Source: Yarrowia lipolytica (Eukaryota > Ascomycota > Dipodascomycetes > Dipodascales). Taken from it: DNA of 64,000 bases. Positions 17,619 to 27,944 of this stretch are shown one piece after another. The stretch covers positions 1,178,001 through 1,242,000 of the forward strand of contig NC_090775.1 of the NCBI RefSeq assembly GCF_001761485.1, written 5' to 3'. A program made the translations under genes and the position numbers. The notes under the pieces were generated by a model. The model searched no databases, had not been told where the DNA came from, and saw only the letters and a program-made list of their open reading frames with translations. Position 1 is the stretch's first letter, and the number at the start of each line of letters is the position of its first letter.

Positions 17619-19790
17619 ATGGTCCTATCACTGTACGGCTCTCCAAACGACATGCTACAACCGGATCTGAGATACGTGAACGGCGAGTACAAGGACATCA
17701 CCGAGGAGCTTCTGGGGTTGGCCAGGCAGCTGGATGTGTCTGAGCTGGCCAAGTCGCCTGCCTTTCAGCTTTTGGACGGCGTTTCTGCGCTGGAAATCGG
17801 AAACGACAGAATGGACACTGGGCTTCTCTACAAGCCTCTGGAGGAGTCTCTCGCGCAGCTGCCCAAGATTGACGGGGCGGAGTCCGTGTTGCGGCTGATG
17901 GATTTGTGTTTTGGCGTTGAGCGGGCGTGGCAGAACGGAGCTTCGTTGATCCAGTCCGTGTTCAGCTGTGCCTACATTGAGAGCATTCTGGCCGGTCATA
18001 ACGCCGGAGCTCCTCTGGGACACATTGAATTCCAGGAGTGGCGTCATGTGTTCAACGTGTGGGCGGTTGCCATGCTCAAAAACATTGGCCAGAGCCTCGA
18101 TATCATGATGCACGGAGGAGTGATTGAGGAGGAAGACATTGTGTTCCAGACGTTCCAGATGAACCTGTTTACAACCACAGGAGCCAAGGAGCTCGAGTCG
18201 CTGATGGATAGCGCCATTGGGTGGGTTCAGACGCAGAAGAGCGAGTTTGCTCACGCCATTGTGGACCGTCTGAAGCTGAGAAAAGAGATTACCCAGCTTG
18301 GAGCTCTGACTCTGGCCAGGAAACTCGACGGAAGTATTGCTGCCGCCAAACAGGCCAAGAGGTTGGCTGAGACCATCACCGTTTCAGATTCTGAAACCCC
18401 CCTGGAGAAATCGTTCACTAATGAAATCCAGGGTCGAGTTCAGAATGATGCTCCTCCCAGAAACCTGGTGCGAATGAAACCGTCGGAAGCAGTCTCGGAT
18501 TTCGTGGCAGCCATGGACGAGATCATTAGCTGCGGCGACGTTGCCTCGGTGACCTCCTCCGCCGAGTTTCTGGGCTTCATGGTCAAGTTTTCCGCCCTCA
18601 ACACCAAGCCCTTCACTCGAGCATACATGCACACCCAGATCATTGATGGCGAACAGTTTGCTCTCCTGGGCAAACCCGTGCGAGAGTGGGTCGTCAAAGA
18701 TATGATTGAAAACACCTGTGCAACCGGCTGGGGTCAGTATGTCCTGACCACATCTGATTCTGCCGTTGCGGAACTGACAGCTCCATTTCTGGCAGAGGCA
18801 GACATGGCATACTCGGATCTGTTTGGCATTCTCGTGCTCAACCGGTCCAGACAGCGCCAGGTGCTTTCGCACGCCGTGGTCACGTGGGACGGACTGCAAG
18901 TGATGGCGGAGAACCTGGAAACGCAACTGGAAGAGCTGGTGGAGCCTGATCGAATCGATATGGGTGCTGGCCAGAAGATGAACGCCATGCCCATCACTTC
19001 TTGGGTCATGCTGCGAAAACTCCAGGTCATGATCTGGACTGCTCTTCTGGGCTTTGAACTCGACGTGTACAAGCTGCACGAGTGGGGCTTCATGAGCTGG
19101 TACTGTGAGTATCTCTCCTTGCAGCGAAAGCAGTACCTGGAGCGAGTTCGGTACTATCTCTGTGTTTACGCCGATAACGCTCAAATGTCCCAGACTTTCA
19201 ACAAGAAGAACAAGAAGAAGGGCAAGAAGGGAGGTGCTTCTGGACCCAAAGAGGTTCCCACTACCATGCTTCAGCTGGAAGATATCAACAAGGCGACCAT
19301 GTTGACCCAATCCATGACTGTCGAGTCTTCTGCTCTCGCCGATCTCTGCAAATGCTCCATGCTGCTCATGTATCTTTACGACCGATTTGGACTCATTCAG
19401 CATCCCCAAATCAAGTACACCACCGCCGATCTCATGTACGCGCTTCGTCTCAAGCCGTTTTCGTCCGTGGGAGTGCCTGCTCTTGTCAACTACAGCCAGT
19501 TCAAGGAGTCCACCACTGATCAGCTGGACGCTCTGTCTGTCGACGACATTTTTGCCATTGCTACTCGAACCACCAACGAGTTGAAAAAGATGGTCGATGC
19601 TGTGGTGAAGCAGACGGATGTGAAGAGAGAGCCCCAGGTCCAGCTGCTCCAGCGATCGACTATGGGCATTTCCATCAATTTGGCCTCGTTGAAGATGAAG
19701 AAGAATGATGTCAACGACTACAAGGTGGATGTGGTTAAGAGCGGATATCATTTGTTTTTCCCTGTTCCTTCGCTCAAGAAGAAAGAGTAG
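17619..19790 (+). CDS. MAK10: NatC N-terminal acetyltransferase auxiliary subunit (Mak10/Naa35)
   Basis: From the ATG at 17619 the protein has 723 residues, against 733 in S. cerevisiae Mak10; a second candidate ATG at 17652 would give 712. The frame is open back to 17178, but that part is low-complexity repeat and unlike the family. The hallmark is DITEELLGLARQL followed by LLDGVSALEIGNDRMDTGLL (about residues 48-68), the conserved core of Mak10/Naa35. A lysine-rich KKNKKKGKKGG block lies near residue 527. Mak10 is the scaffold that joins catalytic Mak3 and Mak31 in NatC, which acetylates Met-Leu/Ile/Phe N-termini and in yeast is needed for maintenance of the L-A dsRNA virus. The C-terminal part is well preserved with no sign of truncation. 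Confidence 0.92.
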   Translation: MVLSLYGSPNDMLQPDLRYVNGEYKDITEELLGLARQLDVSELAKSPAFQLLDGVSALEIGNDRMDTGLLYKPLEESLAQLPKIDGAESVLRLMDLCFGVERAWQNGASLIQSVFSCAYIESILAGHNAGAPLGHIEFQEWRHVFNVWAVAMLKNIGQSLDIMMHGGVIEEEDIVFQTFQMNLFTTTGAKELESLMDSAIGWVQTQKSEFAHAIVDRLKLRKEITQLGALTLARKLDGSIAAAKQAKRLAETITVSDSETPLEKSFTNEIQGRVQNDAPPRNLVRMKPSEAVSDFVAAMDEIISCGDVASVTSSAEFLGFMVKFSALNTKPFTRAYMHTQIIDGEQFALLGKPVREWVVKDMIENTCATGWGQYVLTTSDSAVAELTAPFLAEADMAYSDLFGILVLNRSRQRQVLSHAVVTWDGLQVMAENLETQLEELVEPDRIDMGAGQKMNAMPITSWVMLRKLQVMIWTALLGFELDVYKLHEWGFMSWYCEYLSLQRKQYLERVRYYLCVYADNAQMSQTFNKKNKKKGKKGGASGPKEVPTTMLQLEDINKATMLTQSMTVESSALADLCKCSMLLMYLYDRFGLIQHPQIKYTTADLMYALRLKPFSSVGVPALVNYSQFKESTTDQLDALSVDDIFAIATRTTNELKKMVDAVVKQTDVKREPQVQLLQRSTMGISINLASLKMKKNDVNDYKVDVVKSGYHLFFPVPSLKKKE

Positions 19791-20402
19791 TGATTGGATC
19801 CTCCATCTAGTCTACTACGCATAGCCAATAAGTGAGCCCACTCAGTGAGCTATTGGTGGCCGCTTCTCTTCCACATTGTATATAATGCATATCTTGTACA
19901 TACTATATGTAATTGATTGTTGTTTCTTCAGCTCATTGCTCCTTGCTACCGTCGTTATTAGCTGGATATGGGAAGATGTGGTGGATGGAAGGTGATGGGT
20001 GTTTCATCGGGTCTATATTGTTGTTTCTTGTGTTCACCATGTGGTCATGAAGGGAAGTATGGTACTTGTGAGAGGGTTCGCAGTCTCCAACAGTTGATTG
20101 AATGGGTCTCAGGAACTAAAACAACTCAATCATTCGAATCCTTTAGTTTTTTCGAGTTTCGTCGTTTGATTATTCTTCCTTCCAAATGTCTATCATGACT
20201 CTGCAGCGCATATCTACGGTCATCTTGAACCCCATAAAGTAGCACTTGAAACCATACAATTACAGGAACAACACCCGAATCTGGTTTTTCCATGTCCATA
20301 AATCCCACTTTTGAACTCTCCATGTCTCCATCGCCATGGATATTGCCTGGTAGATACTCTTTTGCGTCTTGTGTAGGACCAAAGTTTTGAACGTGTCGTC
20401 AA
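19791..20402. other. Spacer downstream of MAK10
   Basis: A 612-base stretch with a TATATAATG-like A/T patch near 19876 and no gene or RNA that I can support. It separates two genes in the same orientation. Confidence 0.35.
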
Positions 20403-20840
20403 ATGTACTCGGAAATTGACCCTCTTGATGCGTATGAGGAAGGAGACGACGAGGCCAGTGAAACCAATCACAGCACCGTCTCCAGCACCATTTCGAACGC
20501 CTCCACCAGCAGATTGTCCACTGCCTCTACTCAGAGGGATGAGCACGAGGTGAGAACTCGCCTATCGAGCACGTTGCTGGAATCCGAGGAGTTTGAAGAC
20601 TACACTTCTCGAATGTCGCCCATGGCAGCACGTCAGCGGCTTTTGGATCTCGTTAATCGCCTTGTTCCGGAGGAAGATGTGGCCCAGGAAGGGGCGGGGG
20701 TCCGGTCCGAAGATGACTCTGGCGAGCGGCTGGATGGCAAGAGAAAGAGAAAAGAAAAGAGGGAAGAGCCGCGAGTGAGGACGTTTGTTGTTGGGATGAA
20801 ACATGGCCAGGTTATCCTTGAGTCTTTTGAGGAGAGGTAG
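20403..20840 (+). CDS. Hypothetical 145-residue acidic/basic protein
   Basis: An intronless frame starting MYSEIDPLDAYEEGDDEASE. The first 60 residues are acidic and Ser/Thr-rich, suggesting disorder. A short helical middle (MAARQRLLDLVNRLVPEED, about 73-91) is followed by a very basic KRKRKEKREEPR stretch that could be a nuclear localisation signal, then a compact C-terminal strand-like segment, RVRTFVVGMKHGQVILESFEER. I do not recognise the family. The change from disordered to ordered composition and the absence of overlap with another gene make it plausible as a real gene, but length alone is weak evidence. Confidence 0.5.
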   Translation: MYSEIDPLDAYEEGDDEASETNHSTVSSTISNASTSRLSTASTQRDEHEVRTRLSSTLLESEEFEDYTSRMSPMAARQRLLDLVNRLVPEEDVAQEGAGVRSEDDSGERLDGKRKRKEKREEPRVRTFVVGMKHGQVILESFEER

Positions 20841-22028
20841 ATGGTAGAGGGAACATGAGAAGTGAATAGTGTGAGAAGTTAACATGAGAAAGAGTATGAG
20901 AAGTGACAATATGAGAAAAGTAAACATTGTCAGAGCATCTAATCTTCATATCAATATGTTTTCGCCTTTCAATTGGCAGATGTACCTCTCCATATCACCT
21001 GGTGCCTCGGCCTCGGTTCATACTATCTCTTCTTTCTCAACCGACACCAATCCATACCCTTTATGGCTGTCGTACTCCTCGTACTACAATGACCATAAAC
21101 AATCCAATTATCTCAGTGGAACTTGAGACAACTTCCTCCACTCCACTCAACCCATGTATCCGGCCTCCAGCCTTATCACGACAGCCTCCCTGGCCTTCAC
21201 TCAGACTCCTTCTGAACTCCACAAGTCGCCAATCACAGCACCTTCGCCAACAGACACTGAGATATTGACCGCCAGTGTATCAGAAGTGAACCGAGGTGAA
21301 CAGAAGTGAACCGGAAGTGAACTGTCTATGTGCTTTTCAAGCGACTAGTTGAGAGTCGACCTCTTCTGACCTCCTCTGACCTCTTCAGACAACTTCCTCA
21401 ACAGCATCACAGCCAGCCCTCAGCCACCCTTCGTTCTCCACAAACTGATACCCTACCGCCTTCACTGCCACAATCAGATTTCCAATAATGATAGTCAGTA
21501 TTGGCACCAGACACAAGCCAGATGTCGAACGGTACACCCAGATTACCATGGATACCCCCGATGAGACCAATACCCTCAGTTCTACAGACCCCTCACGCCT
21601 CTACTTGCTCTATCCCCTGATGAAACAAGATCAACCCGTTATTATCTTCTCCCACAAATCTCTCGTCTCCAAATGAACTTCCTCCCTGCAACAACACTCG
21701 ACAAGACCACTTCAGAGCGTAGTTCATGGAAGCATCTCATGACGATACACACAGTCCACACTACATCCTGACACTCTTTCCCATCGCGGTCATACCCACC
21801 ACATTCTTTCTTGTCACCGGTATCATCGGACCCGTCACTGGTATCACTCTACGATAACATCGTCACCCTACGTGTACATACATCACTAGTGACCGTGGCA
21901 CTCGCAACGTAGTCTACGTCTGCTCCCATATACTGCCGCAAGATCATGCTCGTGACAGCGTCGCAAGGATGATACTGCGCGCCAGTAGAGGGTCGTCAAT
22001 ATCTAGTTTTATTATGCTAACCTACCGC
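20841..22028. other. Spacer between the 145-residue gene and QCR2
   Basis: About 1.2 kb. It includes a short GAAGTGAAC repeat (about 21287-21322) and repeated CCTCTTCTGACCTC-type sequence just after it. Open frames here are short and unconvincing. It is the shared 3' side of convergent genes. Confidence 0.35.
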
Positions 22029-23303
22029 TTAAAAAAGCTCGTCGGCGAAAGGAAGAGCGTGGACCTGGCCAACGGCAGCAACAACAGGCTTGGCGCTGGC
22101 AGACAGCTGGGCGGCGGCCTCGGAGAGCTCGGCAGGAGTGAACTTCTGCACGTTCTCGGGGGCGATTCGGGAGACTCCGGACAGAAGCTCCATGCCAATG
22201 ACGGATGCGGAGGAGTCGGGGTTTTCAAAGGCCTCAGCGGCGGCAAACTTGGACTTTGCGTATGCTCGAGCAGCCTGCTCCTCGGTCACCTCGGCGCCAG
22301 TGTCCTTGAGGGCCTGGACGGCCTTGTGGGCCACCTGGGAGATCTCTGCGGGGGAGTCGCCCTTGATGGTGATGGCGAAGAGGCCGGCGTCTCCGTAGTT
22401 GTGGTAGGTGGCCTTGACGGAGGTGTGGGTGCCAACGGTGGCCTGGGCGAGAGGAGAGGCGCCGACGGACCAGGGCATGGAGGCGGGGCCGCCGAGGAAG
22501 GAGGCCAGGGCGTGGTAGACGGGCTTGGGCTCGGCAATGGGCAGGGCGATGGTCAGAGCGTTGCCGGTGGAGGTTCGGACTCGGGCTTCACCGCCGTGGA
22601 GAGTGGTGGTGCCGGCCTGGGTCACCTTGGAGCCCTCCTGCAGGTCGGCAAAGGCGGTGCCGACCAGCTGCTGCAGATCGGCGGGGACCACGTTGTTGCC
22701 GACAACAGCAACGTTCTGCTTGGCGTAGACCTGTCGGGCAAACTCCTTGACGTCCTCGAGGGTGACGGGGGAGTAGCCCTGGGCGTAGACGGAGTTTCCG
22801 AGGCCGGTTCGGAAGGCAACCTCGTGGGCAGCCTCGAGGGCAGTGAAGGCAGGGTCCGACTCTCGCTTGAGGAGGTCGAGCTCGGCCACGGGAGCGACTC
22901 GCTCGGTGAGCTCAAACTGCTGGAACTTGGTCTCCTTCAGCACGTTGGCAAAGGCGTCGACAAAGTAGGGCAGATCCTGCTTGAGGAACTGGGTTCGCAG
23001 CACAATGTGCTCTCGTGTGGTGTGGGTGTAGAGCTTGCCGCCAAACAGCTCCAGCTCTCGGACGAATCGCAGAGCAGACTTGGGCACCGTGTTCTGGAAG
23101 GCAAACTTCTCCAGAATGTGCGACACGCCGGGCACGGTGGCGTATCGAGAACCACCTCGCAGCACCACAGACAGGTCCGAGATGGGGGACTGGCCGTCCT
23201 GGGCAGCGACCTTGACGCCGGCAGCCTCGGCGGTGGAGAAGTGTCGGGCGGCAACGGCCAGTCGGGGAACACCCCGAGTCATGGAGGATCGGGCAGACAA
23301 CAT
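22029..23303 (-). CDS. QCR2: Cytochrome bc1 complex core protein 2 (complex III)
   Basis: A 424-residue frame from the ATG at 23303; an in-frame ATG seven codons later (23282) would give 417 residues. Either N-terminus is a good mitochondrial presequence, basic and hydroxylated (MLSARSSMTRGVPRLAVAAR), with likely cleavage before the mature AAGVKVAAQDG. The body is an M16-peptidase-like fold without the zinc HXXEH site, as expected for core 2. Segments such as SRYATVPGVSHILEKFAFQNT and FELTERVAPVAELDLLKRE are typical. It forms the matrix-facing core of the bc1 dimer in the inner membrane. The gene is divergent from RPC82; four CACGTG sites lie 0.3-0.55 kb upstream. Confidence 0.96.
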   Translation of the reverse strand: MLSARSSMTRGVPRLAVAARHFSTAEAAGVKVAAQDGQSPISDLSVVLRGGSRYATVPGVSHILEKFAFQNTVPKSALRFVRELELFGGKLYTHTTREHIVLRTQFLKQDLPYFVDAFANVLKETKFQQFELTERVAPVAELDLLKRESDPAFTALEAAHEVAFRTGLGNSVYAQGYSPVTLEDVKEFARQVYAKQNVAVVGNNVVPADLQQLVGTAFADLQEGSKVTQAGTTTLHGGEARVRTSTGNALTIALPIAEPKPVYHALASFLGGPASMPWSVGASPLAQATVGTHTSVKATYHNYGDAGLFAITIKGDSPAEISQVAHKAVQALKDTGAEVTEEQAARAYAKSKFAAAEAFENPDSSASVIGMELLSGVSRIAPENVQKFTPAELSEAAAQLSASAKPVVAAVGQVHALPFADELF

Positions 23304-25385
23304 TGTGGTTGTTTTTGTGTGGGGTTTGGGGGGGTGTTGTGTTGTGAAGGGGTTAGTTCTGGGTGGTTGGTGAACTGACTATTGGGTGTGATTTGTGCGA
23401 GCGCACATTAACCTTTTTTGCCAAAAAGACATTCAAAGCGTCGGTTTTGATTGGTTGTGGAGTGCGAGGGTTAGGGCAGCGCGTGGTTGGGACTCCTCAG
23501 CATCAGACCATCGACCAGGAGGAGACGACTGGAGCGCGCGGTCGCCAAGATATATCCGTCTTTTTTCCGCCAGCGGAGCTCAATTGGACCCGGTCGGTCA
23601 CGTGATCTGCCCCTCGTCCGCGCCGCCCGTCTCAATCGTGCACTGTGTGGTGTTGTTTCCGAATTACTCGAATCATTCGAATCACTCGAATCACTCGAAT
23701 CACGCAAATCATCATTGTACATACAAAATTATGAGCCGTTTGAGCAGCGTAGTATTTGAGACAGATCACGTGAATAGACGAACTCTGGCTATGGAGTCGG
23801 CGTGTACCGAGTGGCAATGGTCACGTGGTCTGTCCATCCACGTGACCTCTTCCCCCCGCCTCGCCGTATCTCCCTCAATATGACGTTGGTCGTGCATCTA
23901 AAAAATCTCCAAGTTTGTCAAATCTCCGAGTTTGTTTACAGTTGATGCAAAGTTGGCAAATGGGATCGAGGGCAATTGGCGACGGGGATTCTGCAACAGT
24001 GAGGGCGGTTTGAGGACGAGTTGAGTATACCATTGTGACCCTTGGAATTGTGGGAGTACATTGGTGTTTTCGCAAGTCGTTTCTGACTACTGTAACACGA
24101 GTTGTGACTGTATTTGAGTCCGCATCCAAAGTTAGCCTGATGGGGCCACAGAAAGAGGTTCTCGGGAGTTTAACATGTCGTCGACTTGGCTGGACGGAGA
24201 CATTTCTATCGACATCTTCTTATAACAATTCCTCTGATTGTTCACCTCTGATTCTGGAGTTGCATTGACCGGTATGACTAAAAGGTCCCCCTTGTGGGCG
24301 CTACTTGGATCGGGTCTTGCTGAAATTTGGTCACATGGGCCCCTCCGCCGTGTTCCCCGACAATACCAATCTTGAATCTGATTTGACTCATTTTTATCCC
24401 ATTCTTTCCCTACCCAGTCATGTTCATCACCATAGATTGTTTTTTTCAAACATGCATGCCCAAGGTGGTTAGAGTTGTGAAAGTGGCTTGTTTTGGGGTG
24501 TCGTATACCTCGTTGGTGTAGATGTATAAGGAGAGAAATCGCTGTTCCCGTCTGCTCTGTGTCTCCAGTATGTCTGTGTCAAATTTCAGCTTTCTACGGT
24601 CAAAATTCAGCCAGTTGGAGGACTTGACTCTGGTGAACATATATTGTATATAACAGACACTCATAATCTGACTTTTTAGAAATGAAGTCAGCCCGATATC
24701 GAATACACTGTAGCTCGTGACCTCCCTGTAGCCCGTGGTTCACCTCCTACTCCCGTTTTACTCCCGTTTTAACTCCCGTTTTACTCCCGTTTTACTCCCG
24801 TTTTTTTCCCGTTTTATCCCCGTTTTACTCACGCATCCTGGAATAAAAATATATAAAACATATATAAAAATATAAAACATATATATAAAATATAAAAAAG
24901 AACGTGCATGCATATTGTATGCGCTGTGATGAAAGTTGACGGGAGATGAATTGGCAGATTGAGATGGAAAAATTTGGGGAAAAAAAGGAAAAAACAGGAA
25001 AAGCGTAGAAATATGATCTATTTTTTTGGTCGTCATCTGAATATACAGTCATACTACAAGTAGTTGTATGTTTTCCTCATCCCCCTTTCACATCCCATCT
25101 TACACTCCCTAAACAACATGTCCATAGCTACATGTCCTTGTAGTGTAGGCTCCACCATGTTTAGTCAGCGGTGCAATTAAAGGGAAAATACACGCCACAT
25201 GCAAGATCACGTGTCCACGACAACCTTCCGAACTCCCTTAATCCCCCGAATAACAGCCTCCCAACCCCAACCCTCTACTCCCCTCCACCACCCATAGGTG
25301 CATGATGCAGTGAAAAAAATCTTGTCGAAAGTTGAACTCTACTGGGGGATTTTTTACTAACCAACTTCACAAACACACACCAACT
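23304..25385. promoter_or_regulatory. Long divergent spacer between QCR2 and RPC82
   Basis: About 2.1 kb with both promoters. It has CACGTG palindromes at 23599-23604, 23767-23772, 23822-23827 and 23839-23844, a short CACTCGAAT repeat near 23669-23700, and an ACTCCCGTTTT array at 24749-24830 followed by an A/T-rich AAATATATAAAACAT tract to about 24900. No gene is supported. Confidence 0.45.
24749..24830. repeat. ACTCCCGTTTT tandem repeat
   Basis: About eight copies of an 11-base unit ACTCCCGTTTT with one- or two-base length changes between copies. It lies in the gene-free spacer upstream of RPC82. Neighbouring DNA on the right is A/T-rich. Confidence 0.8.
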
Positions 25386-27185
25386 ATGAGCGAGCTGCAC
25401 AACCCGGACCAGTCTTCGCGGGCTCTGTTCGATCTGTGCCGCGTGCTTCTCAAGGGCATATACGGCGAGCTATCGGCGGTTCTGGTGGGGTCTCTTCTGG
25501 ACTATGGGCGTCAGACGGCTGCTGAGCTCGCCAAAACCACCAAACTGCCGCTGTCAGCGGTGCACAGTGGTCTGGCGGCGCTGGTGCAGAACCGCTTTGT
25601 GCTGTACTGGGCCAACGACCGCAAATCCGGGCGAGATACAGACGACATTGGCGAGTCCAGCTCCATCCATTACGTGGCCAACTGGAAGGAGATTTACCAG
25701 GTGGTGCGGGCTGGCGGCATGGTGGATGCGGTGCGAAAGGACTTCGGCAAGGGCCCCGGCGGCAAAAGCAACCCCGAGTCGGGCGAGAGGTGTGCCGAGA
25801 TTGCCCAGAACCTGCTCGTGTACGGACACATGCGGGTGGCCGACTACCTGGAAGCCACCCCCGAGCACGACCGAGACAGCGTGGAGGCCAGTATCGCGGT
25901 GATGCTGCGCAAACGGTTTCTGGTGCCCGTACAGGCGTGGCAGTTCAAGCCCGAGACAGATCTCTACGCACGCATGTTCAGAGACCACCTCAGTAAACTG
26001 CCTCTGTCCATGGCCGAGTCTGCCCGAAAGAACCAGGCTGCGGTAAGCGCCAAAACGGAGCTCGAGCGCATGCAGGAGGAGCGCAACTCGCTGAATCTGG
26101 GATTTGTGTCGGGCTCTGTGGCCCGAACTAAGGGCGTCCCTGTCCTGAACCGCGCCGAGAAGCTCGACCACCAGGCCGTGCTGTGTGCCAATCCCGACAA
26201 GTTTCTGGTGATTGCGCGAAACGAGGAGCTGGCCAAGCTGGCCGAGGAGCGATGTGGCAAGACGGCGGCCGAGGTCTACAGACAGTGTCTCAGCAAGTAC
26301 GTTGGCCGTCTGCATTCTTGCACTCAAGACACTTCTCCAGGCGCTGAATTCAACATCACGTCGATGGAGATTGCCAAGACAATCGATCCTCGCCTGGACG
26401 GTCTTAGACCGCGAGGAAAGGGATCACGATCCGTTTCTCCCCGGCCGCAGAGCAAACGAGTCAAGACTGAAGAGGGATATACAAAGACTGGAGACTATGA
26501 CGAGAAGGAGGTGGACGTTGAAGAAGATATGGAAGAGGAGTTGTCGGGCGTTGCTTTAGCAACAGCAGTATCCAAACAAATGCAGATTTTGGCAGCCTCA
26601 CCGCTCAAGTTTGTGCAGAGCGTGGGCACCAAGGGCGGAGGAGAGTGGTACGTCAACTTCAAAGAGGCTACCGAGTGCCTGCGGGGCGCGCGATACGAGC
26701 AGATCATTCAGTGGAAGTACGGCCGCGTGGCCAAGCGGTTGCTGCGAGCTGTCAAGGACAAGGGCAAGGTGGACGAAAAGCTGCTGACCAATATTGCGCT
26801 GTTGCCCGTTAAGGAGATTCTCAACCACCTGCACGACTTGCATTCTGTCGGCGCTCTGGACGTGCAAGAGCTGCCTCGAACCGCCGACAGAGCTGCGTCT
26901 CGAACCATTTTTCTGTGGCATCATAGAGCCAACCGGGCATACTCGCTCATTTCACAGGACATTTACAAGTCTTTGTCGCGCTGTTTCGAGCGGGTGGCTG
27001 CCGAGCGTGCCAAGCTGCCCATTCTGCTGAGCAAGCTGCAGCGAGAGGATGTCAAGGGACACGAAGATGAATTTCTGACCGAGCAGGAAAAGGCGGATCT
27101 CAAGGGACTGAGAATGAGAGAGGAGAAGCTGCTGGTGCAGATGAACAGGTTGGATGGTTTGATTCGGGTATTTAGAGATTACTAG
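25386..27185 (+). CDS. RPC82: RNA polymerase III subunit C82 (RPC3)
   Basis: The ATG at 25386 gives 599 residues (654 in S. cerevisiae). It begins MSELHNPDQSSRALFDLCRVLLKGIYGELSAVLVGSLL (shown here in part), the typical first winged-helix of Rpc82: helix, LDYGRQTAAELAKTT, then PLSAVHSGLAALVQNRFVLY. Further winged helices follow, with LPVKEILNHLHDLHSVGALD at about 473-492. The C-terminal REEKLLVQMNRLDGLI is coiled coil. C82 forms the initiation heterotrimer with C34 and C31 that contacts TFIIIB and opens promoter DNA for tRNA and 5S transcription. An acidic and phosphorylatable insert lies around residues 340-390. The 54-base in-frame extension upstream is not needed by homology. Confidence 0.95.
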   Translation: MSELHNPDQSSRALFDLCRVLLKGIYGELSAVLVGSLLDYGRQTAAELAKTTKLPLSAVHSGLAALVQNRFVLYWANDRKSGRDTDDIGESSSIHYVANWKEIYQVVRAGGMVDAVRKDFGKGPGGKSNPESGERCAEIAQNLLVYGHMRVADYLEATPEHDRDSVEASIAVMLRKRFLVPVQAWQFKPETDLYARMFRDHLSKLPLSMAESARKNQAAVSAKTELERMQEERNSLNLGFVSGSVARTKGVPVLNRAEKLDHQAVLCANPDKFLVIARNEELAKLAEERCGKTAAEVYRQCLSKYVGRLHSCTQDTSPGAEFNITSMEIAKTIDPRLDGLRPRGKGSRSVSPRPQSKRVKTEEGYTKTGDYDEKEVDVEEDMEEELSGVALATAVSKQMQILAASPLKFVQSVGTKGGGEWYVNFKEATECLRGARYEQIIQWKYGRVAKRLLRAVKDKGKVDEKLLTNIALLPVKEILNHLHDLHSVGALDVQELPRTADRAASRTIFLWHHRANRAYSLISQDIYKSLSRCFERVAAERAKLPILLSKLQREDVKGHEDEFLTEQEKADLKGLRMREEKLLVQMNRLDGLIRVFRDY

Positions 27186-27944
27186 ACGACGAGCGAAGCC
27201 AGTCGTCTGAGCAGCTCAAAAGACTCACTTGATCGGAGTGAACGCCTGACCGGAGTGTCTGAACGCTTGGTCGGAATGGTTGGATAGGACTCACTTGATC
27301 GGAGTGGTTGGAGGAGACTCGCTTGAATGAGGCTCTCACCAGTGATAGGAAGAGACTCACTTTGAGCAAAGCGACTGAATGAGAATACTCACCCATGTAA
27401 AGAAATACTAATTGCATAGAGAAGGAAAGAGCTACTTGTGGGTGAACCGAAATGTCATCAATGGCGAGTATGGGCTGAGCACTACAAGTACTTGTAGAAC
27501 GAGTAGATGTTTACCTAACACTCGCCCAACTACTGTGTCAAGCAGTAATCCGAGCACCCTAATGAACTCCGAGGATCTGATATTCTCTCTAACTGGCTCC
27601 TACTCATACAGTACGTACCTAGTCTCTTGTAAATAGTACATACTGTGCCACAAGTCGGTCTTTAAGGCAGATCTGGTCTCGAATTGCCCCCTCACCGACC
27701 TCCGACCTCATCAGTTCCATCTAACAGTTCATTAATATCTATTTAATCCATGCACCATGCCAACCAGTCGATCCACTTCGGGGACCCAAGTATCGCGCTA
27801 GACTGGATTGTACAGGTCTCGTACCCTATGTACCGGATACGTGACCTCATGCTAAAACACGTGACCTCACTCGGGCGTAACACGTGACCTCTCATGCCAA
27901 ATACAACACACCTGTGACCCAAGTCTCCTGCTCGTCTCGTCCAT
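27186..27944. other. Convergent 3' spacer of RPC82 and UTP4 with repeats
   Basis: Starts with degenerate copies of ACTCACTTGATCGGAGTG (27225-27242, 27290-27307 and diverged forms between and after). It also holds a 16-base palindrome CTACAAGTACTTGTAG at 27482-27497 and three ACGTGACCTC copies at 27839-27891. No gene or tRNA is seen. Confidence 0.45.

Noticed and set aside
18384-19751. 455-codon minus-strand frame over MAK10
   Set aside because: Antisense shadow of a gene with a clear family match.
21969-23378. 469-codon plus-strand frame over QCR2
   Set aside because: Antisense shadow; Gly/Leu-rich with no domain.
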